DNA from: Rana temporaria
Lineage: Eukaryota; Chordata; Amphibia; Anura; Ranidae
Reading direction: 5' to 3'
Assembly: GCF_905171775.1 (NCBI RefSeq)
Contig: NC_053492.1
Location: 323,521,645 to 323,585,644 of the forward strand
Length of the DNA stretch: 64,000 nt
In this document: one piece after another, positions 21,349-32,059 of the stretch
How positions within the stretch are numbered: the first letter of the stretch is position 1
How the letters are laid out: each line of letters begins with the position of its first letter
Notes under the pieces: generated by a model
The model's input: the letters and a program-made list of their open reading frames with translations, nothing else
Told to the model about the DNA's origin: nothing
Database searches by the model: none
Program-made: the position numbers and the translations under genes

Positions 21349-21496
21349 CATGGGTCTTCAAACTACGGACCTCCAGTTGTTCAGGAACTACAATTCCCAT
21401 CATGCCTAGTCATGTCTGTGAATGTCAGTGCATTACAAGGCCTCATGGGATGTGTAGTTCTACAACAGCTGGAGGGCCGTAGTTTGAGGATCCCTG
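21349..21496. mobile_element. hAT MITE with ZNF143-like sites
   Basis: 148 bp, terminal inverted repeats about 50 bp long (TCAAACTACGGACCTCCAG against CTGGAGGGCCGTAGTTTGA). It has a perfect 8-bp duplication CCCCAAAT at 21341-21348 and 21497-21504. Eight-base duplications are characteristic of hAT elements. Confidence 0.88.
21387..21405 (+). promoter_or_regulatory. ZNF143/Staf-like binding motif
   Basis: ACTACAATTCCCATCATGC agrees with the known vertebrate consensus ACTACAATTCCCAGCATGC at 18 of 19 positions. Occupancy cannot be judged from sequence. Confidence 0.6.
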
Positions 21497-22102
21497 CCCC
21501 AAATGATTATTTAGTTTGGGGTTTAGTAAAGGCAAAGCCACTCTGCAAGTACACGCATAGTTGCTGAAAATGAGAGAGGAAGCACTGATGGTTTTAACAT
21601 CCAATCCTGTAGAAGCAAAGTTGTTTTGTTTTCTTCCTTGCTTTGTACTTGTAGTGCAAAGTGGATTTGCCTTTAGTAAATGGACCCCAAAGTCCAAGAT
21701 CCCTAATAATTTGGGGTGTACACAGCAAAATGCTAGAGTGCAATTTACATAATGGGAAACTATTTAGATTGATCTCTGTGTCCCCAAGAAAAGATATTAG
21801 TAAGGTTTTACCCTCACTTCCTGTTTGGCTATGTGACAGGAAGTGAATGAATTTGAATAAGAAAGGGTGAAGACACCTCACAAATGTTGTCACTATCAGG
21901 GGTGCAGACATCCCCAAAAAATGAGCAGATAATACTTATTTGCAAATTAATAATTTTTTAGTTAACATTGGGTGGTGTTTGTGGGGTGCCCTAACACACA
22001 CATTCATACATATTAGCAACGCTGTATCCTGGCCTATTGGCATGGTTATATTTTCTTAGGCCTCTCAATAAAACTCTATAAAATTTGTGCTTAAACTAGA
22101 AC

Positions 22103-22388
22103 CAGGGGCGGACTGACAACTCATGGGGCCCCCGGGCAATAGAAGATTATGGGGCCCCTCTGGCTTACAGATGGCCACCACGCCAGGAGGCAGTGCAGAG
22201 GCAGGGCAGCTAAAATCTTGGGATCTTCACATTAAAAGCATGTCAGTTTCGGACATATCAGGGACAGATCTAAAAAAAACACAGATTTTTACATACTGTC
22301 CCTGGTTTTACTGAGCCTGGCAACCCTGATGGGGCCCCCTAGTGGCATGGGGCCCTCGGGCAGTGACTCAATGGTCAGTCCGCCCCTG
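22103..22388. mobile_element. hAT MITE (CAGGGGCGGACTGAC family), copy 1
   Basis: 286 bp. Ends CAGGGGCGGACTGAC and GTCAGTCCGCCCCTG are perfect inverted repeats, with the 8-bp duplication ACTAGAAC at 22095-22102 and 22389-22396. The second copy, in opposite orientation, is at 59442-59738. Confidence 0.93.
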
Positions 22389-22396
22389 ACTAGAAC

Positions 22397-22719
22397 TATA
22401 ATCAACACTTTTTATTTTCTTTAATTTTGGATAGAGTGAGGGAGGGTTATAGGCCCTGTCAGTTTATTTTGTATTATCTGTGTCCAATTGGGGAGATTTG
22501 CCTTCACTTCCTGCCCCATAGCCAAACAGGAAGTGAGAGAAAAACTATGCAAATTAAGGGAGTCCAGTAACCCCCTCCCCCCCCAGAACTAGTGTGTGTG
22601 TGTGCCCTGAAAATTCCTGGGCGGGTGATACAAAAACAGGGTGTGGCTTTGACAGGAAGGGGTGGGTCATTTTTCTATTAGGAGGTGCAGAAATGTAGTC
22701 AGGCCTAGGGCAGCACAAA
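22397..22719. other. Unassigned sequence
   Basis: Short stretch with a CACTTCCTGCCCCATAGCCA/GGAAGTGAGAG motif resembling the arms of the 21.2-kb fold-back, and a poly-C/GT patch at 22570-22600. No gene seen. Confidence 0.4.
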
Positions 22720-22918
22720 ACCTAAATATACTACTGCATATTAGGGCTTATTTAGACCGGATCCGATTTACAGCATGTTTTCATAGTGTGGGAGGAAACC
22801 CATGCAGGCACAGGGAGAACATGCAAACTCCATGCAGATGGTGTCACGGGCGGAATTCGAACCAGCGACCCTTTTGCTGCTAGGTCAAAGTGCTATACAC
22901 TACACCACTGTGCTGAAC
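22720..22918 (-). mobile_element. tRNA-derived SINE, V-SINE-like
   Basis: Read on the minus strand, the head is tRNA-like: an A-box-like GTGGTGTAGTGTATAGC near 22890-22908 and a B box GGTTCGAATTCC at 22852-22863, spaced as in a tRNA. The conserved downstream core follows (GAGTTTGCATGTTCTCCCTG, then GGGTTTCCTCCCACAC), a hallmark of V-SINEs in fish and amphibians. The 3' tail is unclear. Transcription by RNA polymerase III is known for the family. Activity of this copy is unknown. Confidence 0.8.
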
Positions 22919-23156
22919 GAACATGATTGCAGCTGAAAGCATGAGATCTTTTTTTTATTTCCAATACCATGCTTTCCAGCCTTATTGACCCCGCCTCTCT
23001 CCATAAAGAGGACCTGTCACACACTAGTCCTATTACAAGGGGTGTTTACATTCCTTGTAATAGAAAGAAAAGTGATCCGAAATCAAAAAAGTGTCAAAAA
23101 AGTGCAAGAAGAAAAATATGAGCTAAAAAAAAATAAAAATAAAAACGCCCCTGTCC

Positions 23157-23480
23157 CTAGAAGCTCGCACTCAGAAGCGAATATGCATGTAAGTCCCCAC
23201 ATATGTAAACACCATTCAAACCACACATGTGAGGTATTGACGCATGCGTTAGAGCGAGAGCAATAATTCTAGCCCTAGACCTCCTCTGTAACTCTGAACT
23301 GGTCACCTGTATAAAAAAAAACAAGCATCGCCTATGGATATTTTTATGTCCCGAAGTTTGGCGCCATTCCATGAGTGTGTGACAAGTTGGTATCTATTTA
23401 CTCGGTGTAACATCATCTTTCACATTATCCATAAAAATTGGGCTAACTTTACTGTTTTGTTATTTTTTAATTCATGGACC
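23157..23480. mobile_element. R2 repeat fragment
   Basis: Shares CACACATGTGAGGTATTGAC, GCGTTAGAGCGAGAGCAATA, AACAAGCATCGCCTATGGAT and GTCCCGAAGTTTGGCGCCAT with the right arm of the 19.6-kb palindrome. Non-coding. Confidence 0.75.
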
Positions 23481-23695
23481 GTGTTTTTTTTTTGGGCCAA
23501 AAAAAAAGGCGTTAGAAAAATGATTGCGCAAATACCGTTGGAAATCAAATAAAAAATTACCGCCACTTTATTCCCTAGGGTGTCTGCTAAAAAATTATAT
23601 ACTGTATAATGTTTGGGGGTCCTGAGTAATTTCCCAGGAACAAAATATATTTTTTACATGGAGGAGAGAAGTGCCAGAATATGGTATGGAAGTGG

Positions 23696-25957
23696 TTAAA
23701 GTGAAATAATAAAAGTGAAATATTCCTTTAAATTTCATACAGGGGGGAGGGGGTTTACACGCATGTTTCCCATGCTTAGAACTGTCCCTGTACAAGATGT
23801 CATTTCTGAAGTGAAAAACAAAAAGTAATTTTAAAGTACTCATGGCTATAAAGAATACAGGCATTGCTCATTAAAACTAAAAAAAATAAAAATGTATGGG
23901 GGTCCCCCATATTAAATTACCAGGCCCTTCAGGTCTGGAATGGATATTAAGGGGAACCCCCGCCGTAAAAACCAAAAAAAAATGGCGTGGGGTCCCCCCA
24001 AATATCCATACCAGGCCCTTCAGGTCTGGTGTGGATTTTAAGGGGAACTCCACCACAAATTAAAAAAAAATGGGGTGGAGTCCCCCTAAAAATCCACACC
24101 AGACCCTTATCTGAGCACGTTAACCTGGCCGGCCGCAGAAAAGAGGGGGGGACAGAGTGCGGCCCCCCCCTCTCCTGAACCGCACCAGGCCACATGCCCT
24201 CAACATGGGGAGGATGTCCCCATGTTGATGGGGACAAGGGCCTCATCCCCACAACCCTTGCCCGGTGGTTGTGGGGGTCTGTGGGCGGGGGGCTTATCAG
24301 AATCTGGAAGACCCCTTTAACAAAGGGGACTCCCAGATCCCGCCCCCCCCTGTGTGAAATGGTAATGGGGTACATTGTACCCCTACCATTTTACCAAAAA
24401 AAGTGACAAAAGTGTGAAAAATTACAGTAGCCGGTTTTTGACAATTCTTTTAATAAAATCTTCTTTCCGCTGGTCCTTCTTCTTCTTTCATTCGGGTTTC
24501 TTCCTCTGCTTATTTCTTGGGTCTCCTCGTCCACATCTTGCCGTCTTCTCCCATCTTCTTCTCTGTCCGTCGACCTTCTCGTCCACATCTTCTTGATCTT
24601 CTGGGTGCTGCGCTTGAAATTGAAGATCCCGCCGTGTTCCCGCTCCTGGGACCCGCCCCCTCTGACGCCACAGGTTAACTCATATGAAAGTCCGCGTGTG
24701 GCATATGTGCGTCAGAGGGGGGCGGGATCACATGAGTGTGACACAGCGGGAACTTCAATTGGAAGCTGCGGCGGCTTTTTCTTCTCCGGACTTCGCGCTT
24801 GAAATTGAATTCCCCCGCCGTGTGATGCTCTGTGACCCCGCCCCCTCTGACGCACATGACCTTCTAAGGAGTTTACTTGTGGCGTCAGAGGGGGGCGGGT
24901 CCCAGGAGCGGCTAATTCAATTTCAAGCGCTGCGTCCGGGGAAGAAAAAGATGTGGACGAGAAGGCTGGTAGACCGAAAAGAAGACAGGAGAAGACACCG
25001 GGCAAGATGCAGACGAGGAGGCTGAAGGACGGAGAAGACACCGGGCAAGATGTGGACGAGAAGGCTGAAGGACGGACGGAGAAGATAGAAGAAGACGTCG
25101 GGCAAGATGTGGACGAGAAGACCCAAGAAAGAAGCAGCGGAAGAAACCCGAATGAAAGAAGAAAAGAAGATTTTATTAAAAGATTTGTCAAAAACTGGCT
25201 ACTGTCATTTTTAACACTTTGACATTTTTTTGGGGGTGAAATGGTAGAGGTACAATGTTCCCCATTACCATTTCACACAGGGGGGGGGGCCGGGATCTGG
25301 GGGTCCCCTTTGTTAAAGGGGTCTTCCAGATTCTGATAAGCCCCCTGCCCGCAGACCCCCACAACCACCGGGCAAGGGTTGCGGGGATGAGGCCCTTGTC
25401 CCCATCAACATGGGGAGATCCTCCCCATGTTGAGGGCATGTGGCCTGGTGCGGTTCAGGAGAGGGGGGGCCGCACTCTGTCCCCCCCTCTTTTCTGCGGC
25501 CGGCCAGGTTAACGTGCTCGGATAAGGGTCTGGTGTGGATTTTTAGGGGGACTCCACGCCATTTTTTTTTATTTGGGGTGGAGTTCCCCTTAAAATCCAC
25601 ACCAGACCTGAAGGGCCTGGTATGGATATTTGTGGGAAACCCACGCCATTTTTTTTTTTTTTTACGGCGGGGTTCCCCTTAATATCCATTCCAGACCTGA
25701 AGGGCCTGGTAATTTAATTTGGGGGACCCCCTACACATTTTTTTTTTCCTTTATGAATGAATCCCTTTAGAATTGCCGGGAGCCGACAATTCATTATAGC
25801 CGCGTGTGAATTTTAAATGGCTTTTTTACTTCAGAATGTCATTTTTTGCAGGGACAGTTCTAAGTGCGGGAAAAATGCGCTATTTCACATGCTGACATTA
25901 CACCCCCCCTAGGTGCGAAATTTAAAGGAATATTACACTTTTATTGTTTCACTTTAA
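23696..25957. mobile_element. GC-rich fold-back element 2
   Basis: 2.26 kb with arms of about 1.1 kb meeting near 24820. Ends read TTAAAGTGAAATAATAAAAG and TTATTGTTTCACTTTAA. Mirrored blocks include CCAGGCCCTTCAGGTCTGG, CACGTTAACCTGGCCGGCCG and CAACATGGGGAGGAT, plus sequence around 24650 and 24890 (CCCGCCCCCTCTGACGCCAC). The inner third carries repeats of GGGCAAGATGTGGACGAGAA. No transposase. Several words are shared with fold-back 1, e.g. a GGGGTACA/TGTACCCC block and the GAATCTG..CCCCTTTAA block. Confidence 0.82.
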
Positions 25958-26264
25958 GCATTATTAATTTCACTGCTCCTGAAAAAACGGCCGTTTTAAA
26001 AAAAAAAAAAAAGCATTGATACATGTTCCCTGGGGCAGGACTGAGGTCCCCAAACACTTTTTAGGACAAAACTTGCAGATTAGCCTTTAAAATGAACACT
26101 TTTGATTTCTCCCATAGACTTCTATAGGGAGTTCGGCGCGGCTTTACATATCACTTGCAATGCGCCGGCTGCTATGCTGGTTCATGCGCCTAATTAAGGC
26201 TTCACCCGGCGCACTAATTAAGGCATGAACCAGCGCAGCGCACAGAGGATAGTAAATCAGCCCC
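25958..26264. mobile_element. GGGGCTGATTTAC MITE, right half
   Basis: Ends AGTAAATCAGCCCC followed by CTT. It contains an inverted pair, GGTTCATGCGCCTAATTAAG against AATTAAGGCATGAACC. See the left half at 15665. Confidence 0.6.
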
Positions 26265-26429
26265 CTTGTGTCCACCACGATCAATCCACTTTACCAATGG
26301 TAGTAATTCCTACAGTCCCCAGATTGCACCTCTGTGTGGGTAATCAACATTTGAATTGTCTCCAAACACCACTGTCCTCCATTCGCTTTTTAATAATCAA
26401 TTCCACTTATATTTCCAGGGGTTAAGGAC

Positions 26430-26700
26430 ATGAAACAAAAAACACAAGTACCATAGTGTTCTCTGCTTTTAAATTTATTAAAAAAGCCCCCATAAAAAGT
26501 TACACTTACAAAAAATAACAATAAAAACAGCATGTATTAAATCACCAACTCATTCACCGCAGATCTAGACTCAAGGTGCTTCGCCTCACATCACAAATTT
26601 GACTCCTCCCCTCCAAATGCGTGTCGGCCTCTCATTGGCCTTCATCAGTAGAACTATCATCGGTGCCCAACATTAGAAGCTTATGCCCAACATTAGAAGT
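26430..26700 (-). mobile_element. PLE terminal fragment
   Basis: Short AT-rich segment followed by a hammerhead-like motif, in the same arrangement as the 3' end of PLE1 (10.05-10.3 kb). No coding remains. Boundaries are approximate. Confidence 0.5.
26611..26650 (-). ncRNA. Hammerhead-like motif
   Basis: Minus strand: CUGAUGA (intact core box), stem II GGCC-AAUGAGA-GGCC, then GACAC. The second box is GACA in place of GAAA, so the catalytic A is probably lost. Confidence 0.6.
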
Positions 26701-26721
26701 TTATGCCACAGATCACCCACT

Positions 26722-27185
26722 TTTCTAACCACTTGAAGACCAAGCATTTTCTGACACTTTTTGTTTACAAGAAAATCACTTTGAACCCCCAAACATTATA
26801 TATATACTTTTAAAGCAGAGGCCCTGCAGATTAAAATGGTGGGTATTGCAATTTTGTTCTTCACACAATATTTGCACAGCAATTTTTCAAACGCACTTTT
26901 TGGGGGGGGAAAACATTAAATTTTAATGCACAAAACCACACTATATTTCCCTAATGTTTGGTAAAATATAAAAGATGTTCTTATGCCAAGTACACAGACA
27001 CCAAACACGACATGCTTTAAAATTGCCTATACCTGTGCAGCTGCATACATACATCTTTAAAAGCCTTTACAGGTTACCACTTTAGATTTTACTGTTAGAA
27101 TTACTGCCCTCGTTCTGACGTTCGTGGTGATACCTCACATGCATGGTGTAATTGCTGTTTATAGACGACATAAAACCAATGCTTG
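26722..27185 (+). mobile_element. R2 repeat copy
   Basis: Begins TAACCACTTGAAGACCAAGC. It includes CCCCCAAACATTATATATA and GATACCTCACATGCATGG, words also present in the 35.0-35.5 kb copy. Diverged and non-coding. Confidence 0.65.
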
Positions 27186-27820
27186 CATTCACCTTTATTT
27201 TATTTTATTTATTTATTGTTTATTTTATTTTTACACTGTCCCTTTAAAAAAAATGTCACTACATTACAGTTTAGATCTCTCCTCTGCCCTTAAAGCATCT
27301 GACCACATCAAGATTTGTGTGATAAGATGCTTTCCCAATTTAAAAATGGCGCTGTATATATCCGGCAAAAGTGATGAAATGCTCGTAGCTTTCGGTTTCT
27401 TAGGTCATAGAGATGATTGGAGCCTTTCCTGGTAGATCAGGAGAGCCAGAGAAAATCATGTAAGGCGGCAGGAGGGGGCGACCCCTCCCACTGCTTGTAA
27501 AAGCAGTCTAGCGGCTAATTAGCCACTAAGATTGCTTTTACATGAAAGCTGACTGCCCGCTGAAAATAACAAAATAACAATATCAAAATAATCAATTTCA
27601 AGAATATCAAGAAAATAACAATATCAAGACGATGCCTAAACCTGCAGGCATCATTCTGGTATAACCACTCAAATTCCAGCAGCAAAGTCCAAGGACTTGC
27701 TTGTCCTTGTTGGGCATATATTGTAATGTTGGGAAAAGAAAAATCGCGCTAACCACACCAATTGTAAAAATAAATAAATATGTGAAAAGGCAGCAAAAAA
27801 CGTGACAAAGCACCAGTAAA
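27186..27820. other. Unassigned sequence
   Basis: T-rich then mixed sequence with CAATATCAAAATAATCAATT-like short repeats near 27575-27630. No gene or terminal repeats seen. Confidence 0.4.
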
Positions 27821-28464
27821 TATAGAAAAGAAAATTTTGCGCCAATCTAATTAATAACATTCAAGTCCATTGTGAACAACACAAATAAATAAATAAAAAG
27901 TCCAAAAATTAATGAAGTTCTTGTGACAAACAGCACCCGGTGCACCGATATTGATAGTGAGCCACCACCACACGGACAGAGGCTTACCAGATGGTAGGTA
28001 AATAAAAGCGTTGTTATACAATCCACAGCAGGATATCCAGACAGCATGAACACACACAGGTTGGAATCAGGGATACAGCTCATCCACGGAGGGATGTGGT
28101 TGAATCAGCACAGACAAAAACATCTAAGACCTTTCCAGGGAGCTCAGCAGCATGTCATGTAGAAAAGAAAGCCGCACATGGTGTAATACGTCCAACGTTG
28201 TTTATTTAAAACAGATTAAAATCTACTTACATCCATAAAATGTAATAGCAGCATAAAAGAGATGCCGGCCGGCATGGATAGGAGCCCTTCCTCCTCGTAC
28301 AAACGCGATGACGTCACTGCACGCCGTACCCAGACGCGTTTCGTTATACGATAACTTTTTCAATGAACTTCATTAATTTTTGGACTTTTTATTTATTTAT
28401 TTGTGTTGTTCACAATGGACTTGAATGTTATTAATTAGATTGGCGCAAAATTTTCTTTTCTATA
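27821..28464 (-). mobile_element. PLE terminal module with a perfect 100-bp inverted repeat
   Basis: 27821-27920 and 28365-28464 are exact reverse complements over all 100 positions as read. Arms begin TATAGAAAAGAAAATTTTGC on the left and end GCAAAATTTTCTTTTCTATA on the right. The 444-bp spacer has no open frame of note. It ends with a hammerhead-like motif next to the right arm, as in PLE terminal regions. Confidence 0.8.
28329..28366 (-). ncRNA. Hammerhead-like motif
   Basis: Minus strand: UUGAAAA in place of CUGANGA, stem II GUUAU-CGU-AUAAC, then an intact GAAAC followed by GCGUCUGG. Confidence 0.55.
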
Positions 28465-28639
28465 TATTGTAATGTTCTTTCCCCAATTCACATTAATCGA
28501 TGTGCATGAAGAAATCCTTGCCAGAAAAAGTGTGTGGTATGCCCACTATTAGAATATACCGCCCTGCATCCACCCACTTCTAATGATGGGAATCCATGCA
28601 ATGTTTTTTTTTTTTCATTCAGCTCATGGGGTTGAAGAA

Positions 28640-28700
28640 CTATATATGCCAAAGCATAGGATCGATCCACCCTCTGTCCACCCTAGCCCCTATGCTTCAG
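28640..28700. repeat. Hairpin-forming repeat, left copy
   Basis: AAGCATAGG ... CCTATGCTT around the shared phrase CCACCCTCTGTCCACCC. It is a diverged copy of the hairpin at 32545-32605, and the two bracket the Harbinger transposon in direct orientation. Confidence 0.7.
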
Positions 28701-29031
28701 CAAAAATAAAACACAGAGGGCCATATTCTCAAACAAGTTACACCGGCGTATATGGAGATGCGCGGCGTAAGTGTAAAGATGCGCCGTCCTATCTATGCGC
28801 CGTATTCACAGAACCAGATCCGCCAGAAATCAGGCTACTCCCGTCCGTCTTAACTAGTTTAAGTTTACGGCAGCGTAGGCGTATATTTCAGCTGATGGCA
28901 TCCTAGGCTGCCATAGAATTAGTATTCAAATATGCAAATGATGTAGATGCGCTGATTCCCGAACCTACGCGTGATCGGCTTAGGCTACGTGCTGTGCGCG
29001 TAAGACGATTGTCCGGCTGAAAGTTACCCCT

Positions 29032-29038
29032 TATAAAA
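29032..29038 (+). promoter_or_regulatory. TATA box of the Harbinger transposase
   Basis: TATAAAA lies about 120 bp upstream of the chosen start codon and 310 bp inside the element, a reasonable core promoter position. It was assigned by motif only. Confidence 0.55.
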
Positions 29039-29155
29039 GCTCGGTTAACTTTGCTCCAGACCTGAGTAAGTTAGCTTGAAAAAAGCAAATACAGCAGCAC
29101 CATCCCGGACGAGCTGAGCAACCAAAATTATCGGACAACACATTCGTATGCCAAC

Positions 29156-30181
29156 ATGCCAGGGGCAGGCGTGGTCTTAGCACTGCTAGTGTGTGCAGAG
29201 GAAGAGGCACGTAGAAGGAGGAGGGCACATGAGAGGATCTACCCACAGCGCATTAGCCTCTTTGGCATGGCTGATTTGGATGTGTATCACCGTTATAGAT
29301 TCAGGCCTGATGCCATCCTGGAAATTACCATAGCCCTGCAGAATGACATCAGCAGCCCAACACAACGATCCCATGCAGTGCAGCCACTGGTGAAGGTCCT
29401 GTCAACATTGCATTTTCTTGCCACAGGCTCTTTTCAAAGAACCAGTGGAGACGTGGCTGGGATATCCCAAACCAGCATGAGTAGATGCGTGCACCAAGTT
29501 GTCCCCGCAATACTCCGACGCATGTCGCACCACATAATCAGACCCACCCAGGAGGACATGCGGCTGAAGGCAATGAGAGATTTCTGCCTAATTGATGGTT
29601 TCCCACGCACTGTGGGTGCAATTGATTGTACCCATGTGGCAATACAGCCCCCCCACGAGACCGAGCACATATACCGCAACAGAAAACATTGGCATTCCAT
29701 CAATGTCCAAGTGATCGTGGATGCACATGGCCTCATATGGCACGTCCGTGCAAAACACCCCGGATCCAGCCATGACAGCTTTATATTCCGGCAATTTGAC
29801 ATCCCAAGACAATTTGAGCAGAATGTGTATGGGGACAGTTGGCTGGTTGGTAAGTGACATGGGTGTCAGGTATGACTGTCCCCCCCATGATGCAGACATC
29901 ACGAGGGGCACATGCATGACTAACATCCTCCTGTCTTTTCCCTTCCAGGTGACTCTGCATATGCCCTGGGACCTCATATGATGACTCCATTCCGCAATCC
30001 GCAAACACCAGGAGAGAGAAGATATAACGAAGCACACGCACGCACCCGTGCAGTGTTTGAGCGAACATTTGGCATCCTTAAGTCACGCTTTCGATGCCTG
30101 GATAAGACTGAGGGTACCCTGCTGTATTCCCCCAACTTCGTGTGCCAAATCATCGCTGCGTGCTGCACAACTTCGCAGTGA
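29156..30181 (+). CDS. Harbinger DDE transposase (HARBI1-like), two exons
   Basis: Exons 29156-29849 and 29949-30181 join at GTAAGT...TTCCAG, giving 308 residues. The splice restores the family reading ..WLVGDSAY... The product would cut and rejoin transposon ends in the nucleus, working with the Myb-like partner encoded opposite. The DDE domain is visible: D157 in GAIDCTHVAI, D207 in PGSSHDSFIF, E269 in ERTFGILKSRFRCLD. Upstream, FQRTSGDVAGISQTSMSRCV is the helix-turn-helix-like region seen in HARBI1. The first ATG is followed by a short basic stretch (ARRRRRAHER). The C-terminus ends early: after IIAACC the frame slips to a stop at 30181, while the other frame continues with LHNFAVRKGL to about 30266, so a small deletion removed the normal end. 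All three catalytic acids remain. Similar length to HARBI1 (about 350) minus the tail. Confidence 0.88.
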
Positions 30182-30619
30182 GAAAGGGCCTGCAGATTGA
30201 CCTACGTGAGGACCTGACCCCCCAACCACCATGTCCCCCCCTAACCGAGGCTACCCCGTCACCGTGATGGTACAACAGTCAGGAGATGTCTCGTGGAGCG
30301 AATCTTTGAACATTAAACACACACATTAAACATGGCACACAGAAAATGCACGCATGCACACCACTGTGGTCCCTAACACACACCCCACATGCACAGAACA
30401 TTGGATTAGACCAAAGTACACCGCACGGTACTAAGGAGCAGCAACGCCGCGTCAAGGCCCCAATGATGTTGCTGTCCATTCATACGTCATTCATACGGAC
30501 CTGGGGAGAACTTATCACCAGCGCCCGAGGGTGACACCCCTTACTGGCAGGAATGTCACCACCCCACATTCACACACCATTCACACTGTACTCTGAAACA
30601 CTGCCTGTGTGCAGCACCC

Positions 30620-30690
30620 AAAAATAAAAAAAGCTCTTAACCAGAGCAAATAATAAAAAAAGCTCTTAAGCAGAGCAAATAAAGAAAAAA
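30620..30690 (+). terminator. Polyadenylation signals, duplicated
   Basis: AATAAA occurs at 30623, 30652 and 30679 within a 30-bp tandem duplication built on AAAAGCTCTTAA and CAGAGCAAAT. It lies between the convergent transposase and Myb-like genes and could end the transposase transcript. Confidence 0.5.
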
Positions 30691-30740
30691 CAATCACTTG
30701 CCCCGGCGCGGGCTACGCCTGGTGCCCAGGTTCCTGGCCC

Positions 30741-32059
30741 TCACTTGCCTGGGGGGAGCTGGGGCATCAGGTGGAGGAACATCTCCAGGTGGAGGAACAT
30801 CCCCAGGTGCCTCCCTGCCTGTCTGCCCTCCAAAGCCAGTGCTATGCGGGTGAGCAGTGACTCCTGGGTAGCTGTCTGGGCCTGAACAGCCCTTCGCAGG
30901 CACCTGACCTCCCCCACAAGTTCTGCAGTTGTAGTCTGCAGCTCACCCAGGCTGGTGATTGTGGCTGCGCTGTTTCCAGCCACATCTTGGAGAGCATCTG
31001 GTACTGCTCCCGAGGAGGCCAGGCTGTCGGACAGGCGCCTCAACTCCACCACCATTTCCCCCATATGGCGGCTTTGCTGGTCCTGCTGCCTGGCCAGATT
31101 CTCATGCAGCATTTCTGCCGCACCACTTGTCCTGTGGGTTGCCCTCCTGGGGACAGGAGTGGCTGGGCCCCTTGCATAGGGTGAGGACCTTGAGGGGCTG
31201 GAGATGAGGGGGATGGGACGGGAGGGACTGGAGAGGGTGTTGGAGGACCCTGAGGGGCTGGAGATGCGGTGGCTTTGTGATGGTCCTGCCACCACATGCG
31301 ACTCCTCCAAAAAAAGGAAGACCTCCTGCTCGCTGTGGACCACCTCTTCCTGGACCACCTCTTCCTGGACCACCTCTTCATGGACCTCCTCCTCAACAAC
31401 CTCCTGCGCGGAGGACTGACCACTCCCCTCCACCAAGGCCTGTTGGCTTCCCAGGAGGTCAGTCACAGAAGCAGACTGCTCAGTGGATGATGGTATGTGA
31501 CGGCCACTGGCAGCATTGGATGGCCCCGCTTCATCCTGCTCACCTGTGGATGACACAAAACATTCACATGTTGGTGGACCCACACACTTGTCACATAACC
31601 CACCACCCCCACCACACATGCAACACACCAGATAGAAGATAAAACACACTTACCTGTCCTCATGGGTGGCTCACTTGAGTCATGGCCCTCCAGGCCCTCC
31701 ACCTGCTCCCTTCGAAGGCAGCGGGCAATCACTTCCTCCTCTTCAGTGAGCCGGGTAGAACAGGGTGGCCCCCCTCCTGTGCCCCTGGCATGCTTCGCAA
31801 TGATGGCCATCTTGTTTCTGACCACACCACGCAGGTCATTCATTTTTTTAAGAATGTCCTGGGGGGTCCTGGCCTCATGGCCTAAGGCATTGACCTGGGC
31901 AGTCACTCTCTTAAGGATCTCCTCCTTTTTTGTTTTACTTGTGCTGCCACTGTCAGCACCATGGAGTCTAGAATCATATCTCTCCATGGCAGAGACTATG
32001 ATGGCCCTCTCATCTTGGGTGAAATTTTTCTTTCTCCTTTCCTTCCTGGGTCCAGGCAT
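30741..32059 (-). CDS. Harbinger Myb/SANT-like DNA-binding protein, two exons
   Basis: Exon 1 is 32059 down to 31654 and exon 2 is 31543 down to 30741, joined at GTAAGT...CACAG; the frame is kept (MRTG then EQDEAGPS), giving 402 residues with no stop. Start MPGPRKERRKKNF is basic. Residues about 12-90 form the Myb/SANT-like domain (FTQDERAIIVSAMERY ... ILKKMNDLRGVVRNKM), of the type also found in NAIF1. Next come a proline/serine-rich linker, acidic EEVVQEE repeats around residues 190-205, and a C-terminal helical region (MGEMVVELRRLSDSL, VGEVRCLRRAVQAQ) likely to mediate oligomerisation. In Harbinger systems this protein brings the transposase to the nucleus and to the ends. The function of this copy is inferred from family and position. 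The acidic repeat is encoded by near-identical units and may vary in length. Confidence 0.85.

Larger units (their letters stand above)
21193..21870. mobile_element. Fold-back element, 680 bp, interrupted by a hAT MITE
   Basis: Inverted arms: CACTTCCTGTCACACAGCTG (about 21215) is mirrored by GGCTATGTGACAGGAAGTGA (about 21828). GTCTTTTCTTGGGGACACAG is mirrored by CTGTGTCCCCAAGAAAAGAT. TTTAGTAAAGGCAAAGCCAC (about 21523) is mirrored near 21660. The centre is near 21590. No coding region. Confidence 0.8.

Noticed and set aside
22850..22910. Functional tRNA gene
   Set aside because: A and B boxes are present, but they continue into the V-SINE core and no complete cloverleaf is supported.
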